From Streptomyces sp. FIT100 (lineage in GTDB: Bacteria > Actinomycetota > Actinomycetes > Streptomycetales > Streptomycetaceae), in assembly GCF_024584805.1 (NCBI RefSeq), contig NZ_CP075715.1, positions 6,791,526-6,855,525 of the forward strand: a DNA stretch of 64,000 bases. Reading direction: 5' to 3'. Positions 18,205 to 26,377 of the stretch are shown here, piece by piece. The notes under the pieces are model-generated. The model did no database searches. It saw nothing but the letters and a program-made list of their open reading frames with translations, and was not told the origin of the DNA. Each line of letters opens with the position of its first letter. Within the stretch, counting starts at the first letter, position 1. The translations under genes and the position numbers were made by a program.

Positions 18205-19482
18205 GTGAGCGAGACACCACCGAAAACGCTGCAATACCGCTGTGACGGGCCAGAGGACGCCCCGGTCCTGATCCTGGGTCCCTCACTGGGTACCACCTGG
18301 CACATGTGGGACCGCCAGGTTCCGGAGCTGTCGCAGCAGTGGCGCGTGCTCCGCTTCGACCTGCCGGGCCACGGCGGCGCCCCCGCCCACGCCGCCACCT
18401 CCGTGACCGAGCTCGCCGGCCGGCTCGTCGCGACCCTCGACGAGCTCGGCGTCCAGCGCTTCGGCTACGCGGGCTGCTCCATCGGCGGCGCGGTCGGCAT
18501 GGACCTGGCGCTGAGGCTGCCGCACCGGGTGGCCTCGCTGGCGCTGATCGCCACCTCGCCGCGGTTCGGGACCGCCGACGAGTTCCGGCAGCGCGGGGTG
18601 ATCGTGCGCACCAACGGCCTCGACCCCATGGCCCGTACCGCGCCCGAGAACTGGTTCACGCCCGGTTTCGCCGCCGCCCAGCCCGCGATCGTCGAGTGGG
18701 CGGTGCAGATGGTGCGCACCACCGACCCCGGCTGCTACATCGGTGCCTGCGAGGCGCTCGCCGCCTTCGACGTACGCGCCGAGCTGGGGCGGGTCGGCGT
18801 GCCGACCCTCGTCCTCGTCGGCGCCGACGACCAGCTCACCGGGCCCGCCGAGGCCCGCACCCTGGTCGCCGGCATACCCGACGCCCGGCTCGCCCTGGTC
18901 CCCGGCGCCTCGCACCTCGCGCCCGTGGAGCAGCCCGGTGCGGTGAGCGACCTGCTCGTACGCCACTTCTCCTCGGCCTGGCAGGACACGCTCGCCGCGA
19001 TCCCGGCCCCGCCCGTCGCCCCCGCGATCTCCGCGCCCGTCACGCCCGTCGCCGAGCTCGGCCCGGCGCCTGAGCAGCCGAGGGCCGCCGGGGCGCTGCG
19101 CCCCGATCCGTACGAGGCCGGGATGCGGGTCCGCCGCGAGGTGCTGGGGGACGGGCACGTGGACCGGGCGACGGCCGCGGCCGACGGGTTCACGGCCGAC
19201 TTCCAGGAGCTGATCACGCGGTACGCGTGGGGCGAGGTCTGGAATCGGGACGGCCTGGACCGCCGCATGCGCAGCGCGGTCACGCTCACGGCGCTGGTGG
19301 CCGGGGGCCACCTGGAGGAGCTGGCGTTCCACACGCGTGCGGCGCTGCGCAACGGGCTGACCCCGGCGGAGATCCGTGAGGTGCTGATGCAGACGGCGGT
19401 GTACTGCGGCGTCCCGGCCGCGAACTCCGCGTTCCGCGTCGCGCAGCAGGTCATCCGCGAGGAAACGACCCCGCGGGCCTAG
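18205..19482 (+). CDS. pcaL: Bifunctional 3-oxoadipate enol-lactonase / 4-carboxymuconolactone decarboxylase
   Basis: 425 aa. GTG 18205 is chosen over GTG 18181 because the homologous part begins at SETPPKTLQYR. Residues 1-255 form an alpha/beta hydrolase with nucleophile Ser92 in GCSIGG, an Asp in LVLVGADDQL and a His in PGASHLAPVEQP: the PcaD lactonase. After a Pro/Ala linker, residues about 305-425 are a carboxymuconolactone decarboxylase (WGEVWNRDGLDRRMRS, FHTRAALRNGLTPAEIREVL). The fusion converts carboxymuconolactone to 3-oxoadipate in the protocatechuate branch. No other pca genes are adjacent. The stop TAG lies inside the CCTAGG duplicated by the IS481 insertion, so the gene is intact. 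Confidence 0.92.
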   Translation: MSETPPKTLQYRCDGPEDAPVLILGPSLGTTWHMWDRQVPELSQQWRVLRFDLPGHGGAPAHAATSVTELAGRLVATLDELGVQRFGYAGCSIGGAVGMDLALRLPHRVASLALIATSPRFGTADEFRQRGVIVRTNGLDPMARTAPENWFTPGFAAAQPAIVEWAVQMVRTTDPGCYIGACEALAAFDVRAELGRVGVPTLVLVGADDQLTGPAEARTLVAGIPDARLALVPGASHLAPVEQPGAVSDLLVRHFSSAWQDTLAAIPAPPVAPAISAPVTPVAELGPAPEQPRAAGALRPDPYEAGMRVRREVLGDGHVDRATAAADGFTADFQELITRYAWGEVWNRDGLDRRMRSAVTLTALVAGGHLEELAFHTRAALRNGLTPAEIREVLMQTAVYCGVPAANSAFRVAQQVIREETTPRA

Positions 19483-19483
19483 G

Positions 19484-20595
19484 TTGTACTGCCCAGCCAG
19501 GTTGGTCGAGTTTGTGTGACGACACGGTCTGAATCTGTGAGATGGGGAAGGCCTCCGGTTGTGGAGTGGAGCTGTCGAGGAACCGCTCCGCCAACCAGGA
19601 GGCCTTCGTGTCTCACGCTAACGCTGCTTTGACTCCCCGTGCCCGTCTTCGGCTGGCGCGTCTGATTGTCGATGACGGCTGGCCGGTCGCCCGTGCGGCC
19701 GAACGCTACGACGTGTCCTGGCCGACCGCCAAGCGGTGGGCCGACCGTTACGCCGAGTCCGGGCCGGCGGCGATGGCTGACCGGTCCTCCCGGCCGCACC
19801 GCAGTCCTGCCCGAACACCGCAGCCGCTGGTCCGCAAGATCGTGCACCTGCGCTGGAAGCAACGTCTGGGCCCGGTCCAGATCGCCGGACGGCTGGGCAT
19901 GCCCGCCTCCACCGTCCACGCAGTCCTGACCCGCTGCCGGATCAACCGCCTGTCCCACATCGACCGCGCCACCGGCGAGCCGGTCCGCCGCTACGAGCAC
20001 GATCATCCCGGCGCAATGCTCCACATCGACGTCAAGAAGCTCGGGAACGTGCCCGACGGCGGCGGCTGGCGCTACGTCGGACGCGTCCAGGGCCGCAAGA
20101 ACCGTGCCGCAACACCCGACAAGCCCCGCAACAAGTACCGAGGACCACTACTGGGAACCGCGTTCGTCCACACCGTCATCGACGACCATTCCCGCGTCGC
20201 CTACGCCGAGATCCGCGACGACGAGATGGCCGCCACCGCGGTCGACGTCCTGCGGCGCGCGGTAGCCTGGTTCGCCGCCCGAGGGGTGACCATCGAGCGG
20301 GTCCTCACCGACAACGGCTCGGCCTACCGCTCCCGGCACTGGACACAAGCCTGCACCGAGCTCGGCATCACACCGAAGAAGACCCGCCCCTACCGGCCAC
20401 AGACCAACGGCAAGGTCGAACGCTTCCACCGCACCCTCGCCGACGGCTGGGCCCTCGGCCGCTTCTACCCCAGCGAATCAGCCCGCCGTAAAGCCCTGCC
20501 AGCCTGGCTCCATCACTACAATCACCACCGCCCCCACACCGCGACCGGCGGCAAACCACCCATCACCAGGTTGACCAACGTCCCCAGGCAATACA
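19484..20595 (+). mobile_element. IS481-family insertion sequence, complete, 6-bp target duplication CCTAGG
   Basis: A 1112-bp element flanked by direct repeats CCTAGG at 19478-19483 and 20596-20601. The ends are imperfect inverted repeats. The left reads TTGTACTGCCCAGCCAGG. The right, read inward, reads TGTATTGCCTGGGGACG. About 18 of 25 positions match when aligned at TGTA. The NCTAGN target hexamer is that of IS481-type elements. It carries one transposase gene. The left boundary falls on the pcaL stop codon and the right boundary on the edge of a MITE. Confidence 0.88.
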
Positions 20596-20600
20596 CCTAG
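19608..20600 (+). CDS. IS481-family transposase (DDE integrase core)
   Basis: 330 aa from GTG 19608, preceded by AGGAGG. An N-terminal HTH (ARLIVDDGWPVARAAERYDV, WPTAKRWADRY) is followed by an rve-type DDE core: MLHIDVKKLG (first Asp), VIDDHSRVAYAEI and VLTDNGSAYRS (second Asp), and RPQTNGKVERFHRTL (Glu). The end is YNHHRPHTATGGKPP then NVPRQYT. The final TAG (20598-20600) lies in the duplicated target CCTAGG, not in the element itself, so the stop codon is supplied by the insertion site. The gene appears intact and probably functional. Confidence 0.93.
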   Translation: MSHANAALTPRARLRLARLIVDDGWPVARAAERYDVSWPTAKRWADRYAESGPAAMADRSSRPHRSPARTPQPLVRKIVHLRWKQRLGPVQIAGRLGMPASTVHAVLTRCRINRLSHIDRATGEPVRRYEHDHPGAMLHIDVKKLGNVPDGGGWRYVGRVQGRKNRAATPDKPRNKYRGPLLGTAFVHTVIDDHSRVAYAEIRDDEMAATAVDVLRRAVAWFAARGVTIERVLTDNGSAYRSRHWTQACTELGITPKKTRPYRPQTNGKVERFHRTLADGWALGRFYPSESARRKALPAWLHHYNHHRPHTATGGKPPITRLTNVPRQYT

Positions 20601-20811
20601 GGAGTGTTTTCACAGTGGCGTCGTCCGCCCGCAGGGCGGGCCCGGCGGCGTCTGGTGCGGGCGATCGCAAGGCGGAGGAGGGGGGAGTCCATGCGGTGGG
20701 GACACCTCCCGTGCCCGAAGGGCCACGCGGGTGGGGGCACCTCCCAGGCGCGAGCTCTGGGGGAGCGGGCCAGGCGTCGCCGGCAGACGGGACTGTGAAG
20801 ACACGACCTAG
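20597..20811. mobile_element. MITE copy 1, CTAG-flanked, about 215 bp
   Basis: Bounded by CTAG at 20597-20600 and 20808-20811. The ends are inverted: left GGGAGTGTTTTCACAG, right (read inward) GGTCGTGTCTTCACAG. It contains no gene. The interior has the word pairs GGGGCACCTCCC and GGCGCGAGCTCTGGGGGAG, which recur in inverted orientation at 28389-28664. The two copies are about 85-90% identical by eye where they align. The IS481 element abuts its left end, sharing the same CCTAGG. Confidence 0.85.
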
Positions 20812-20830
20812 GTGTATTGACCTGGAGCTC
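20807..20830. repeat. IS481-like end sequence beside the MITE
   Basis: Immediately right of the MITE the sequence CCTAGGTGTATTGACCTGGA resembles the inward-read right end of the IS481 element (TGTATTGCCTGGGGACG). It may be a solo terminal remnant of another insertion at the same CTAG site. It is short, so this is tentative. Confidence 0.35.
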
Positions 20831-20865
20831 CGTCCCGGGCGCGGTCAAGGCCGTGCCGGGGGCCT

Positions 20866-20881
20866 TGGGGGCCTGCCCCCA
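20866..20881. terminator. Short perfect hairpin TGGGGGC-CT-GCCCCCA
   Basis: A 7-bp perfect stem with a 2-base loop in the 150-bp gap before the MBL gene. Such G/C hairpins are common intergenic structures in Streptomyces and can act as terminators. The direction is undetermined. Confidence 0.45.
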
Positions 20882-20961
20882 GTTCGGGAAGGGGTGGGGT
20901 GGGGAAAAAGACCACCAATGAGGCCCGTGGTACCTGAGGGGCTGAGAGGGAGGTCGCTTCG

Positions 20962-21594
20962 GTGAAGCTCACAAAGAAGTCGCACGCGTGCGTCCGGCTG
21001 GAGAAGGACGGCCGCACCCTCGTCATCGATCCCGGCGCCTTCAGCGAGGAGGACGCCGCGGCCGGCGCCGACGCCGTGCTCGTCACGCACGAGCACCCCG
21101 ACCACTTCAGCGAGCCACGGCTCCGGGTCGCGATGGATGCGAATCCGGCCGCCGAGATCTGGACGCTGCGCAGCGTCGCCGAGCAGCTCTCGGCCGCGTA
21201 TCCCGGGCGCGTCCACCCCGTCGGCGAGGGTGACACGTTCACGGCCGCCGGCTTCGACGTGCAGGTGCACGGGCAGCTGCACGCCGTGATCCACCCGGAT
21301 CTGCCGAGGATCACCAATGTCGGCTTCCTGGTGGACGGATCGGTCTTCCACCCCGGCGACGCGCTCACCGTGCCCGGCCGGCCGGTCGAGACGCTGATGC
21401 TTCCGGTGATGGCGCCGTGGAGCAAGGTCTCCGAGGTCATCGATTACGTGCGCGAGGTCGGGCCGCGCCGGGCGATCGACATCCACGACGCCCTGCTGAC
21501 CGAGCTCGCGCGGCCCATCTACGACACGCACATCGGCAATCTGGGCGGCGCCGAGCACAGCAGGCTCTCCTCGGGTGAATCGACGGAGCTCTGA
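20962..21594 (+). CDS. MBL-fold metal-dependent hydrolase (UlaG-like)
   Basis: 210 aa from GTG 20962 with GGGAGG upstream. The metallo-beta-lactamase fold motif is HEHPDHFSEP. It follows LVIDPGAFSEEDAAAGADAV, and metal-site residues recur in FHPGDAL and near IDIHDALLT. The short N-terminal strand KLTKKSHACVRLEKDGRTL is typical of the small UlaG-type branch, which includes lactonases and phosphodiesterases. The substrate is unknown. It is followed 29 bp later by exonuclease III in the same direction. Confidence 0.85.
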   Translation: MKLTKKSHACVRLEKDGRTLVIDPGAFSEEDAAAGADAVLVTHEHPDHFSEPRLRVAMDANPAAEIWTLRSVAEQLSAAYPGRVHPVGEGDTFTAAGFDVQVHGQLHAVIHPDLPRITNVGFLVDGSVFHPGDALTVPGRPVETLMLPVMAPWSKVSEVIDYVREVGPRRAIDIHDALLTELARPIYDTHIGNLGGAEHSRLSSGESTEL

Positions 21595-21623
21595 CTGTCA
21601 CACCCCGCGGTTAGGCTTGCGGC

Positions 21624-22403
21624 ATGCGCATTGCCACGTTCAACGTCAATTCGATCACCGCCCGGCTGCCCCGGCTGCTCGCCTGGCTGGAGAGCAGCGG
21701 CACCGACGTGCTGTGCATCCAGGAGACCAAGTGCACCGCCGAGCAGTTCCCGGCCGACGCCCTGAAGGAGCTGGGCTACGAGTCCGCGGTCAACGCCGAC
21801 GGCCGGTGGAACGGGGTGGCGGTGGTCTCCCGGGTCGGCCTGGAGGACGTCGTGAAGGGGCTGCCGGGCGCGCCGGCGTACGGCGGTGTGCAGGAGCCGC
21901 GGGCGCTCGGCGCCACCTGCGGCCCGGTCCGCGTCTGGTCGGTGTATGTGCCCAACGGGCGCGAGGTGGCCCACGAGCACTATGTGTACAAGCTGGCGTG
22001 GCTGGAGGCGCTCAAGGCCGCCGTCGCCGATGACGCCGAGGGCGACCGCCCGTTCGCGGTGCTCGGTGACTACAACATCGCGCCGACCGACGCCGATGTG
22101 TGGGATCGGTCCTTCTTCGAGGGTATGACCCATGTGACCGAGCCGGAGCGGGCAGCGCTTGAGGGGCTGCGCGGCACCGGCCTCGCCGACGTCGTGCCCC
22201 GCCCGCTCAAGTACGACCACCCGTTCACGTACTGGGACTACCGTCAGCTGTGCTTCCCCAAGAACCGGGGCATGCGCATCGACCTGGTGTACGGGAACGA
22301 GCCGTTCACCCGGGCCGTCAGGGACAGCTATGTCGACCGCGAGGAGCGCAAGGGCAAGGGTGCATCGGACCACGCCCCCGTCGTGGTCGACGTCGAGTTC
22401 TGA
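21624..22403 (+). CDS. xthA: Exodeoxyribonuclease III / AP endonuclease
   Basis: 259 aa. The endonuclease/exonuclease/phosphatase fold is clear: MRIATFNVNSITARLPRLL, CIQETKC (metal Glu), VYVPNGREV, LGDYNIAPTDADVWD (Asp-Asn pair), DLVYGNEPF and KGASDHAPVVVDVEF with the catalytic Asp-His. The length is normal for XthA. It removes 3' blocking groups and cuts at abasic sites in base-excision repair. It is probably co-transcribed with the MBL hydrolase gene. Confidence 0.94.
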   Translation: MRIATFNVNSITARLPRLLAWLESSGTDVLCIQETKCTAEQFPADALKELGYESAVNADGRWNGVAVVSRVGLEDVVKGLPGAPAYGGVQEPRALGATCGPVRVWSVYVPNGREVAHEHYVYKLAWLEALKAAVADDAEGDRPFAVLGDYNIAPTDADVWDRSFFEGMTHVTEPERAALEGLRGTGLADVVPRPLKYDHPFTYWDYRQLCFPKNRGMRIDLVYGNEPFTRAVRDSYVDREERKGKGASDHAPVVVDVEF

Positions 22404-22486
22404 CGCCGGGCCCGGGAGACCTCGGGGGGTACCGGCTCTGCGCGCCGTGTGGTGCGCCTGTCCATGGGAATGCGAGGCTGATCGGT

Positions 22487-22930
22487 ATGAACATCCCTTT
22501 CTTGGACAACTGGCGCAGACGGCACAGTGCGGAGAGGGGTGGCCAGGCGCTGGCTCCCCCCGCCGGGGAGGACCCGGACGGCGTGGGCGAGCTGCTGGCC
22601 GAGTGCGAGCTGCTCAGGGTCCGGGCGGGGCAGCAGGGGCTCGATCTGGATGACACCCCGGAGTCGCTGGAGGCGCTCGACCAGCTGCCGCCGCGCTGGC
22701 GGGACGACCCCGAGGAGCTGCCCTGGCTGGGCAACGACGCGGGGCTCTATCTCGGCACCGTGATCGTCCGCACGGTCCGGGGTGCCTCCTGGCACGTCTG
22801 GCCGGGCGGCCACCCGGTGGTCCGGCTCGCCTCGGGGCGCGAGGTCAATGTGGTGGAGGCGGGGCTGGACTGGGCGGTGAACGGATCGCCCGAGCTCTCC
22901 CAGGTGTACGCGGAGGCGGCCGAAGCCTGA
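22487..22930 (+). CDS. DUF6278 family protein
   Basis: 147 aa from ATG 22487. It is a small acidic, soluble protein beginning NIPFLDNWRRRHS, with LPPRWRDDPEELPWLGNDAG and WHVWPGGHPVVRLASGRE in the C-terminal half, a pattern I know from Streptomyces DUF6278 proteins. The function is unknown. No membrane segment or catalytic motif is seen. Confidence 0.7.
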   Translation: MNIPFLDNWRRRHSAERGGQALAPPAGEDPDGVGELLAECELLRVRAGQQGLDLDDTPESLEALDQLPPRWRDDPEELPWLGNDAGLYLGTVIVRTVRGASWHVWPGGHPVVRLASGREVNVVEAGLDWAVNGSPELSQVYAEAAEA

Positions 22931-23059
22931 GATCGACGTGAGGCTTATACGGCTTTTACCCCGATGTCCCAATCGTGCGTGTTGGGGGAGAAGTGCCTTT
23001 GCGCCGCTGGGTAGTTTGCGTGATCTCGACACCCGCTGAGAAATGGGGCAGGGCAGCGT

Positions 23060-23158
23060 ATGTCCGTCGTTCCTTTGATCGAGTTGTGTGACGTCAACCA
23101 GTGCTACGGGCAGGAGTCCCCCCACGCCCCCGGGGGCGTGGGGGGAGGGCCGGGGTAG
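23060..23158 (+). pseudogene. Truncated 5' end of an ABC-transporter ATPase-like gene
   Basis: ATG 23060, preceded by GGGGCAGGGCAG, encodes SVVPLIELCDVNQCYGQE. This matches the first strand of ABC ATPases (xIELxDVNxxYG) just before where Walker A should be. The frame then runs into a GC palindrome and stops after 32 codons at 23158. It looks like a gene start that was cut off. The assignment rests on about 18 residues. Confidence 0.35.
23117..23146. terminator. Perfect 30-bp palindrome, probable bidirectional terminator
   Basis: Arms TCCCCCCACGCCCCC and GGGGGCGTGGGGGGA pair without a spacer. It lies 50 bp beyond the CocE gene stop (minus strand) and downstream of the DUF6278 gene (plus strand). 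A convergent terminator is the natural reading. Confidence 0.65.
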
Positions 23159-23195
23159 TCCGGAGAGCCCGCCCCGGCCCAGTGGCAGCCGGAGA

Positions 23196-24782
23196 TCACT
23201 CCTCGCGCAGCGGCACCGACACGTAGGACGGGTCGGCCGCGGGCGAGGAGAAGGTCAGCTGCGCGCCGGACGGGTTGTGCTCGATGTAGAGCGGGTCGAC
23301 GGTGTCGACGACCAGGGCGAGCCGGTGGCCGGCCGGTACGTCGTAGGCGGTGGAGAACAGCTCCAGGTCCACGGTGAACGGCCTGCCCGGTGTCTGCCCG
23401 TGGAAGGTGTGCGGCGCGTTGCTCACCAGCTTGCCGAGGCCGAGCGGGCCCACGTCGTAGAGGTACGCGACGAGGGTGCCGCTCTCCTTGGTGCCGGTGA
23501 CCGTGGTGTGCAGTTTCACCGTTCCCCGGATCCGCTGCGCCGCCGCGCCGCGCTCCGTCTGCCAGACGGCGGTGTACGACCGTGGCAGCAGCGGGATCGA
23601 GGCGACCGGGGGCAGTCCGAGGAACTGGTCAAGGGCGTTCGACAGCATCAGGATCCCGCCATTGGCCCCTGAGTCGACGTTCGCCCGGATCGTCCTGGTG
23701 CCGCCCAGGGCGACCTTGCGGGCGTCCGCGCCGACCGACTTCCAGTCGGGGTAGGTCTCGTAGCCGCCGGAGGAGCGGGACTTGACGCGGACGGGCTGCT
23801 CGCGGTCGACGCCGTTGGCGGTGCCCTTCAGATGGTGGTCGAACCAGCGGTGCGCGCTGGTCCAGGTGTCGTTGGGCAGTCCCAGCAGACCCGTCGCCTC
23901 GGCGGTGGCGTGGTCGCCGGGGCGGAACTCCAGCCGCTTGGGGCCGGTGAGCCGCTCGTAGAACTCGGCGTACTGGTTGGGCGGGAAGATGGTGTCGCCC
24001 CAGGCGTTGCCGAGCATGATCGCGGCGCCGTTGTCGTTGATCCGGTCGAGGTAGGTGGCGGGGGAGCGCTTGCGCCCCCAGGCGATCATCTCGTCCTCCT
24101 TGGCCAGGTTCGAGCCGAGGAAGTCCTTGAGGACCTGCTGGAGTTCGGGGCTCGGACGGCCCGTCAGGAAGCCCGCGCCGCCGAGGAGCGCGGCGGCCTG
24201 GAGGTGCTGTGTGCGGCCGCTGTATATGGAGGCGATCAGATCGCCCCAGCCGCTCAGCGCCGCGACGGCCCGGACGCGCTTGTCGTGGGCGGCGGCGAGC
24301 AGGCTGATCCCGGCGCCGTACGACACTCCGGCCATGCCGACCCGGGACGGGTCGGCCGGGGTGTGCGCGAGCGCCCAGTCGATGACCCGGGAGGCGTCGG
24401 CGATGTCCGGCGGGCCCGCCACCTCGATCTGTCCGCCGGACTGCCAGAAGCCGCGCGCGTTGTAACTGACCACCACATAGCCGGATTCGGCGAGCTCGAC
24501 GGCCTGGGCGAGGTACTCGACCTGGGGTGTGGCCCAGCTGGTGGGCAGCACGATCACGGGGTACGTGCGCGAGCCGCCGGCACCGGCCGGGGTGACGACA
24601 TTGGCCTTGAGCACGGTGCCGCCGTCGCCCCGGATGTCGACGAACCGTATACCGGCGGTGTCCCGGGTCCCGGCCGCCACCGCCGGAGCGGCCGGGACCA
24701 GCCCGAAGGCGGCCCCGGCCACGAGGGCGGCCGAGACGGTCGCGGTCGTCGAGGTGCGCAGGGCCTTGTGGGGGTGGACCAT
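23196..24782 (-). CDS. Secreted CocE/NonD (Xaa-Pro dipeptidyl-peptidase-like) hydrolase
   Basis: 528 aa with a Sec signal peptide (ATVSAALVAGAAFGLVPAA, cleaved near PAVAAGT). The alpha/beta-hydrolase domain has GVSYGAGIS (nucleophile Ser in GxSxG), an acid in NAWGDTIFPPNQY and a His in FRPGDHATAEA. The C-terminal 170 residues form the beta-rich X-Pro dipeptidyl-peptidase domain (VPAGHRLALVVDTVDPLY). Relatives cleave dipeptides after proline, acyl groups or esters. The true substrate is not evident. Exported, so it probably acts in the medium or cell wall. Confidence 0.88.
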   Translation of the reverse strand: MVHPHKALRTSTTATVSAALVAGAAFGLVPAAPAVAAGTRDTAGIRFVDIRGDGGTVLKANVVTPAGAGGSRTYPVIVLPTSWATPQVEYLAQAVELAESGYVVVSYNARGFWQSGGQIEVAGPPDIADASRVIDWALAHTPADPSRVGMAGVSYGAGISLLAAAHDKRVRAVAALSGWGDLIASIYSGRTQHLQAAALLGGAGFLTGRPSPELQQVLKDFLGSNLAKEDEMIAWGRKRSPATYLDRINDNGAAIMLGNAWGDTIFPPNQYAEFYERLTGPKRLEFRPGDHATAEATGLLGLPNDTWTSAHRWFDHHLKGTANGVDREQPVRVKSRSSGGYETYPDWKSVGADARKVALGGTRTIRANVDSGANGGILMLSNALDQFLGLPPVASIPLLPRSYTAVWQTERGAAAQRIRGTVKLHTTVTGTKESGTLVAYLYDVGPLGLGKLVSNAPHTFHGQTPGRPFTVDLELFSTAYDVPAGHRLALVVDTVDPLYIEHNPSGAQLTFSSPAADPSYVSVPLREE

Positions 24783-24894
24783 GGCTCACTCCTGACTCGT
24801 GCCAGTCCGAAAGTGACCCGACGGTAACCGGCCACCCCTACCTTGGGTAACTGGTCGGTAAGTTACGCCACCGTAACGATTGTTGGACCTGATG

Positions 24895-26166
24895 TCAGCG
24901 CAGCGCGCTCTTCGCCTGCCACTGCGACCAGTCCAGATTCCACGCCCCGTAGCCGTTGTTGAGCGCGACCGTGCCCTTGGAGTCGTCGCCGGTGATCTCG
25001 AACGGATCGCCCACCTGGACCGCTTCGTAGATCGCCGCCGCATCCGAGTCGCTCATCCCGATGCAGCCCGAGCTCTTGTTGGCGGAGCCCAGGAACGCGC
25101 TGTTCCACGGGGCGGCGTGGGCGTACATCCCCGACCAGGTCAGCCGCATCGAGTAGTCGACCATCTTGTCGTACGCGTCGCCGAGGCCGACCGTCTCGGA
25201 GCGCATGTTGATCGTGCCCTCCTTGGACATCAGCACGGCCGTGCCGCCCCACGACGCCTTCTCGCCGCCCGGCGTCCCCGCGGACATGGGCGCGTCCCTG
25301 ACCAGTGCCCCGTCCCGGAACAGCTTCAGCCGGTGGTCGTCGAGGTCGACCTTCACCACCTGCTGCTTGCCGATGGTGAAGCTCATGGGGTAGTCGCGGA
25401 CGAACCAGCCGCCGCCCTCGCCCGAATCGACGCCGCTCAGCTCGGCGTTGAGCGTGACCTTGGTGCCCGGCTTCCAGTACTCCTTCGGCCTCCAGTCCAC
25501 CCGGGACCTGCCGGACCAGTCCTCCATCCAGCCCCAGGACCCCTCCGTGTTGTTCGAGGTGGTCACCTTCAGATGCTTCTCGACCTCCGCCCTGTTCTTC
25601 ACCGGGTGGTCGAAGACGATCGACAGCGGCTGGGCGACGCCGACCGTGCGGTTGCCGCCGGGTGCCAGCGTCACCTTGTTGACCAGCTCCGGCGCCGCGG
25701 TGGTGAACTCCGCTGTGGCCGTCCCGCCCTGGTCGTCCTGGGCCCGCACCGAGTACGCCGTGCCGGGCGCGGCGCTCCGGGCGGAGGTCCAGCCGCGGCC
25801 GTCGGCGGAGACCGTGCCTGCCAGCCGGCCCCCCTTGGAGTCGGTGACCGTGACCTCCGTCAGCTTGCCCTCGGCGAGCGTGACCTTCACCGGCACGCCG
25901 GCCTTGGCCCGAGTGCCCTGCAGATTCACCGAGATGGCGGTCCGCGGCTTGCCGTCCGCGCCGCCCTTGGCGTCTGTTCCGGCGTCCGACGCGGCAGCGC
26001 CGGCGCAACCGGAGAGTGCGAGGACGAGGGCCACGGCACCGGCGGCCGAGCCGGTGCGGGCGGTCGAGCCGGTGGAACGGGCGGCCGTGCGGCCGGTGGA
26101 ACGGGTGGCCGTACGCGGACCCATCGGGGCACGGCTGTGACTGCGGATGCGGCGGCTGCGGCTCAA
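24895..26166 (-). CDS. L,D-transpeptidase lipoprotein with Ig-like domains
   Basis: 423 aa if started at TTG 26166, which has GGAGG seven bases upstream; ATG 26124 lies inside the signal sequence but has no such site. After an Arg-rich n-region, AVALVLALSGCAGAA gives a lipobox, so the protein is membrane-anchored outside the cell. Two Ig-like domains precede the YkuD catalytic domain. The motif HAAPWNSAFLGSANKSSGCI carries the catalytic His and the SxGC Cys. It makes 3-3 cross-links in peptidoglycan. Organisation matches the mycobacterial LdtMt2 class. It is divergent from the alpha/beta hydrolase gene. Confidence 0.92.
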   Translation of the reverse strand: MSRSRRIRSHSRAPMGPRTATRSTGRTAARSTGSTARTGSAAGAVALVLALSGCAGAAASDAGTDAKGGADGKPRTAISVNLQGTRAKAGVPVKVTLAEGKLTEVTVTDSKGGRLAGTVSADGRGWTSARSAAPGTAYSVRAQDDQGGTATAEFTTAAPELVNKVTLAPGGNRTVGVAQPLSIVFDHPVKNRAEVEKHLKVTTSNNTEGSWGWMEDWSGRSRVDWRPKEYWKPGTKVTLNAELSGVDSGEGGGWFVRDYPMSFTIGKQQVVKVDLDDHRLKLFRDGALVRDAPMSAGTPGGEKASWGGTAVLMSKEGTINMRSETVGLGDAYDKMVDYSMRLTWSGMYAHAAPWNSAFLGSANKSSGCIGMSDSDAAAIYEAVQVGDPFEITGDDSKGTVALNNGYGAWNLDWSQWQAKSALR

Positions 26167-26377
26167 CTCAATACCTCCGTTGCGATCTCTTCCGTGGAGA
26201 GAGAGCGCGGTGGTGCGGACGGGGTTGCGTGGAAGGCTGGTGTTTCCGCCGCTCCTGATGTGACATGTCCGACAGTGCGCCCCTTCCGCACCCTGGCGGT
26301 TCCGTGAACCGCGGGCCACGGTGGTGGCGTACGCACCACACGTCCGCACGAGCCCGCGAACGGAAGACGGAGAAGAC

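Noticed and set aside
19478..19490. pcaL disrupted by the insertion sequence
   Set aside because: The TAG stop of pcaL is preserved in the target duplication, so the coding region is complete.
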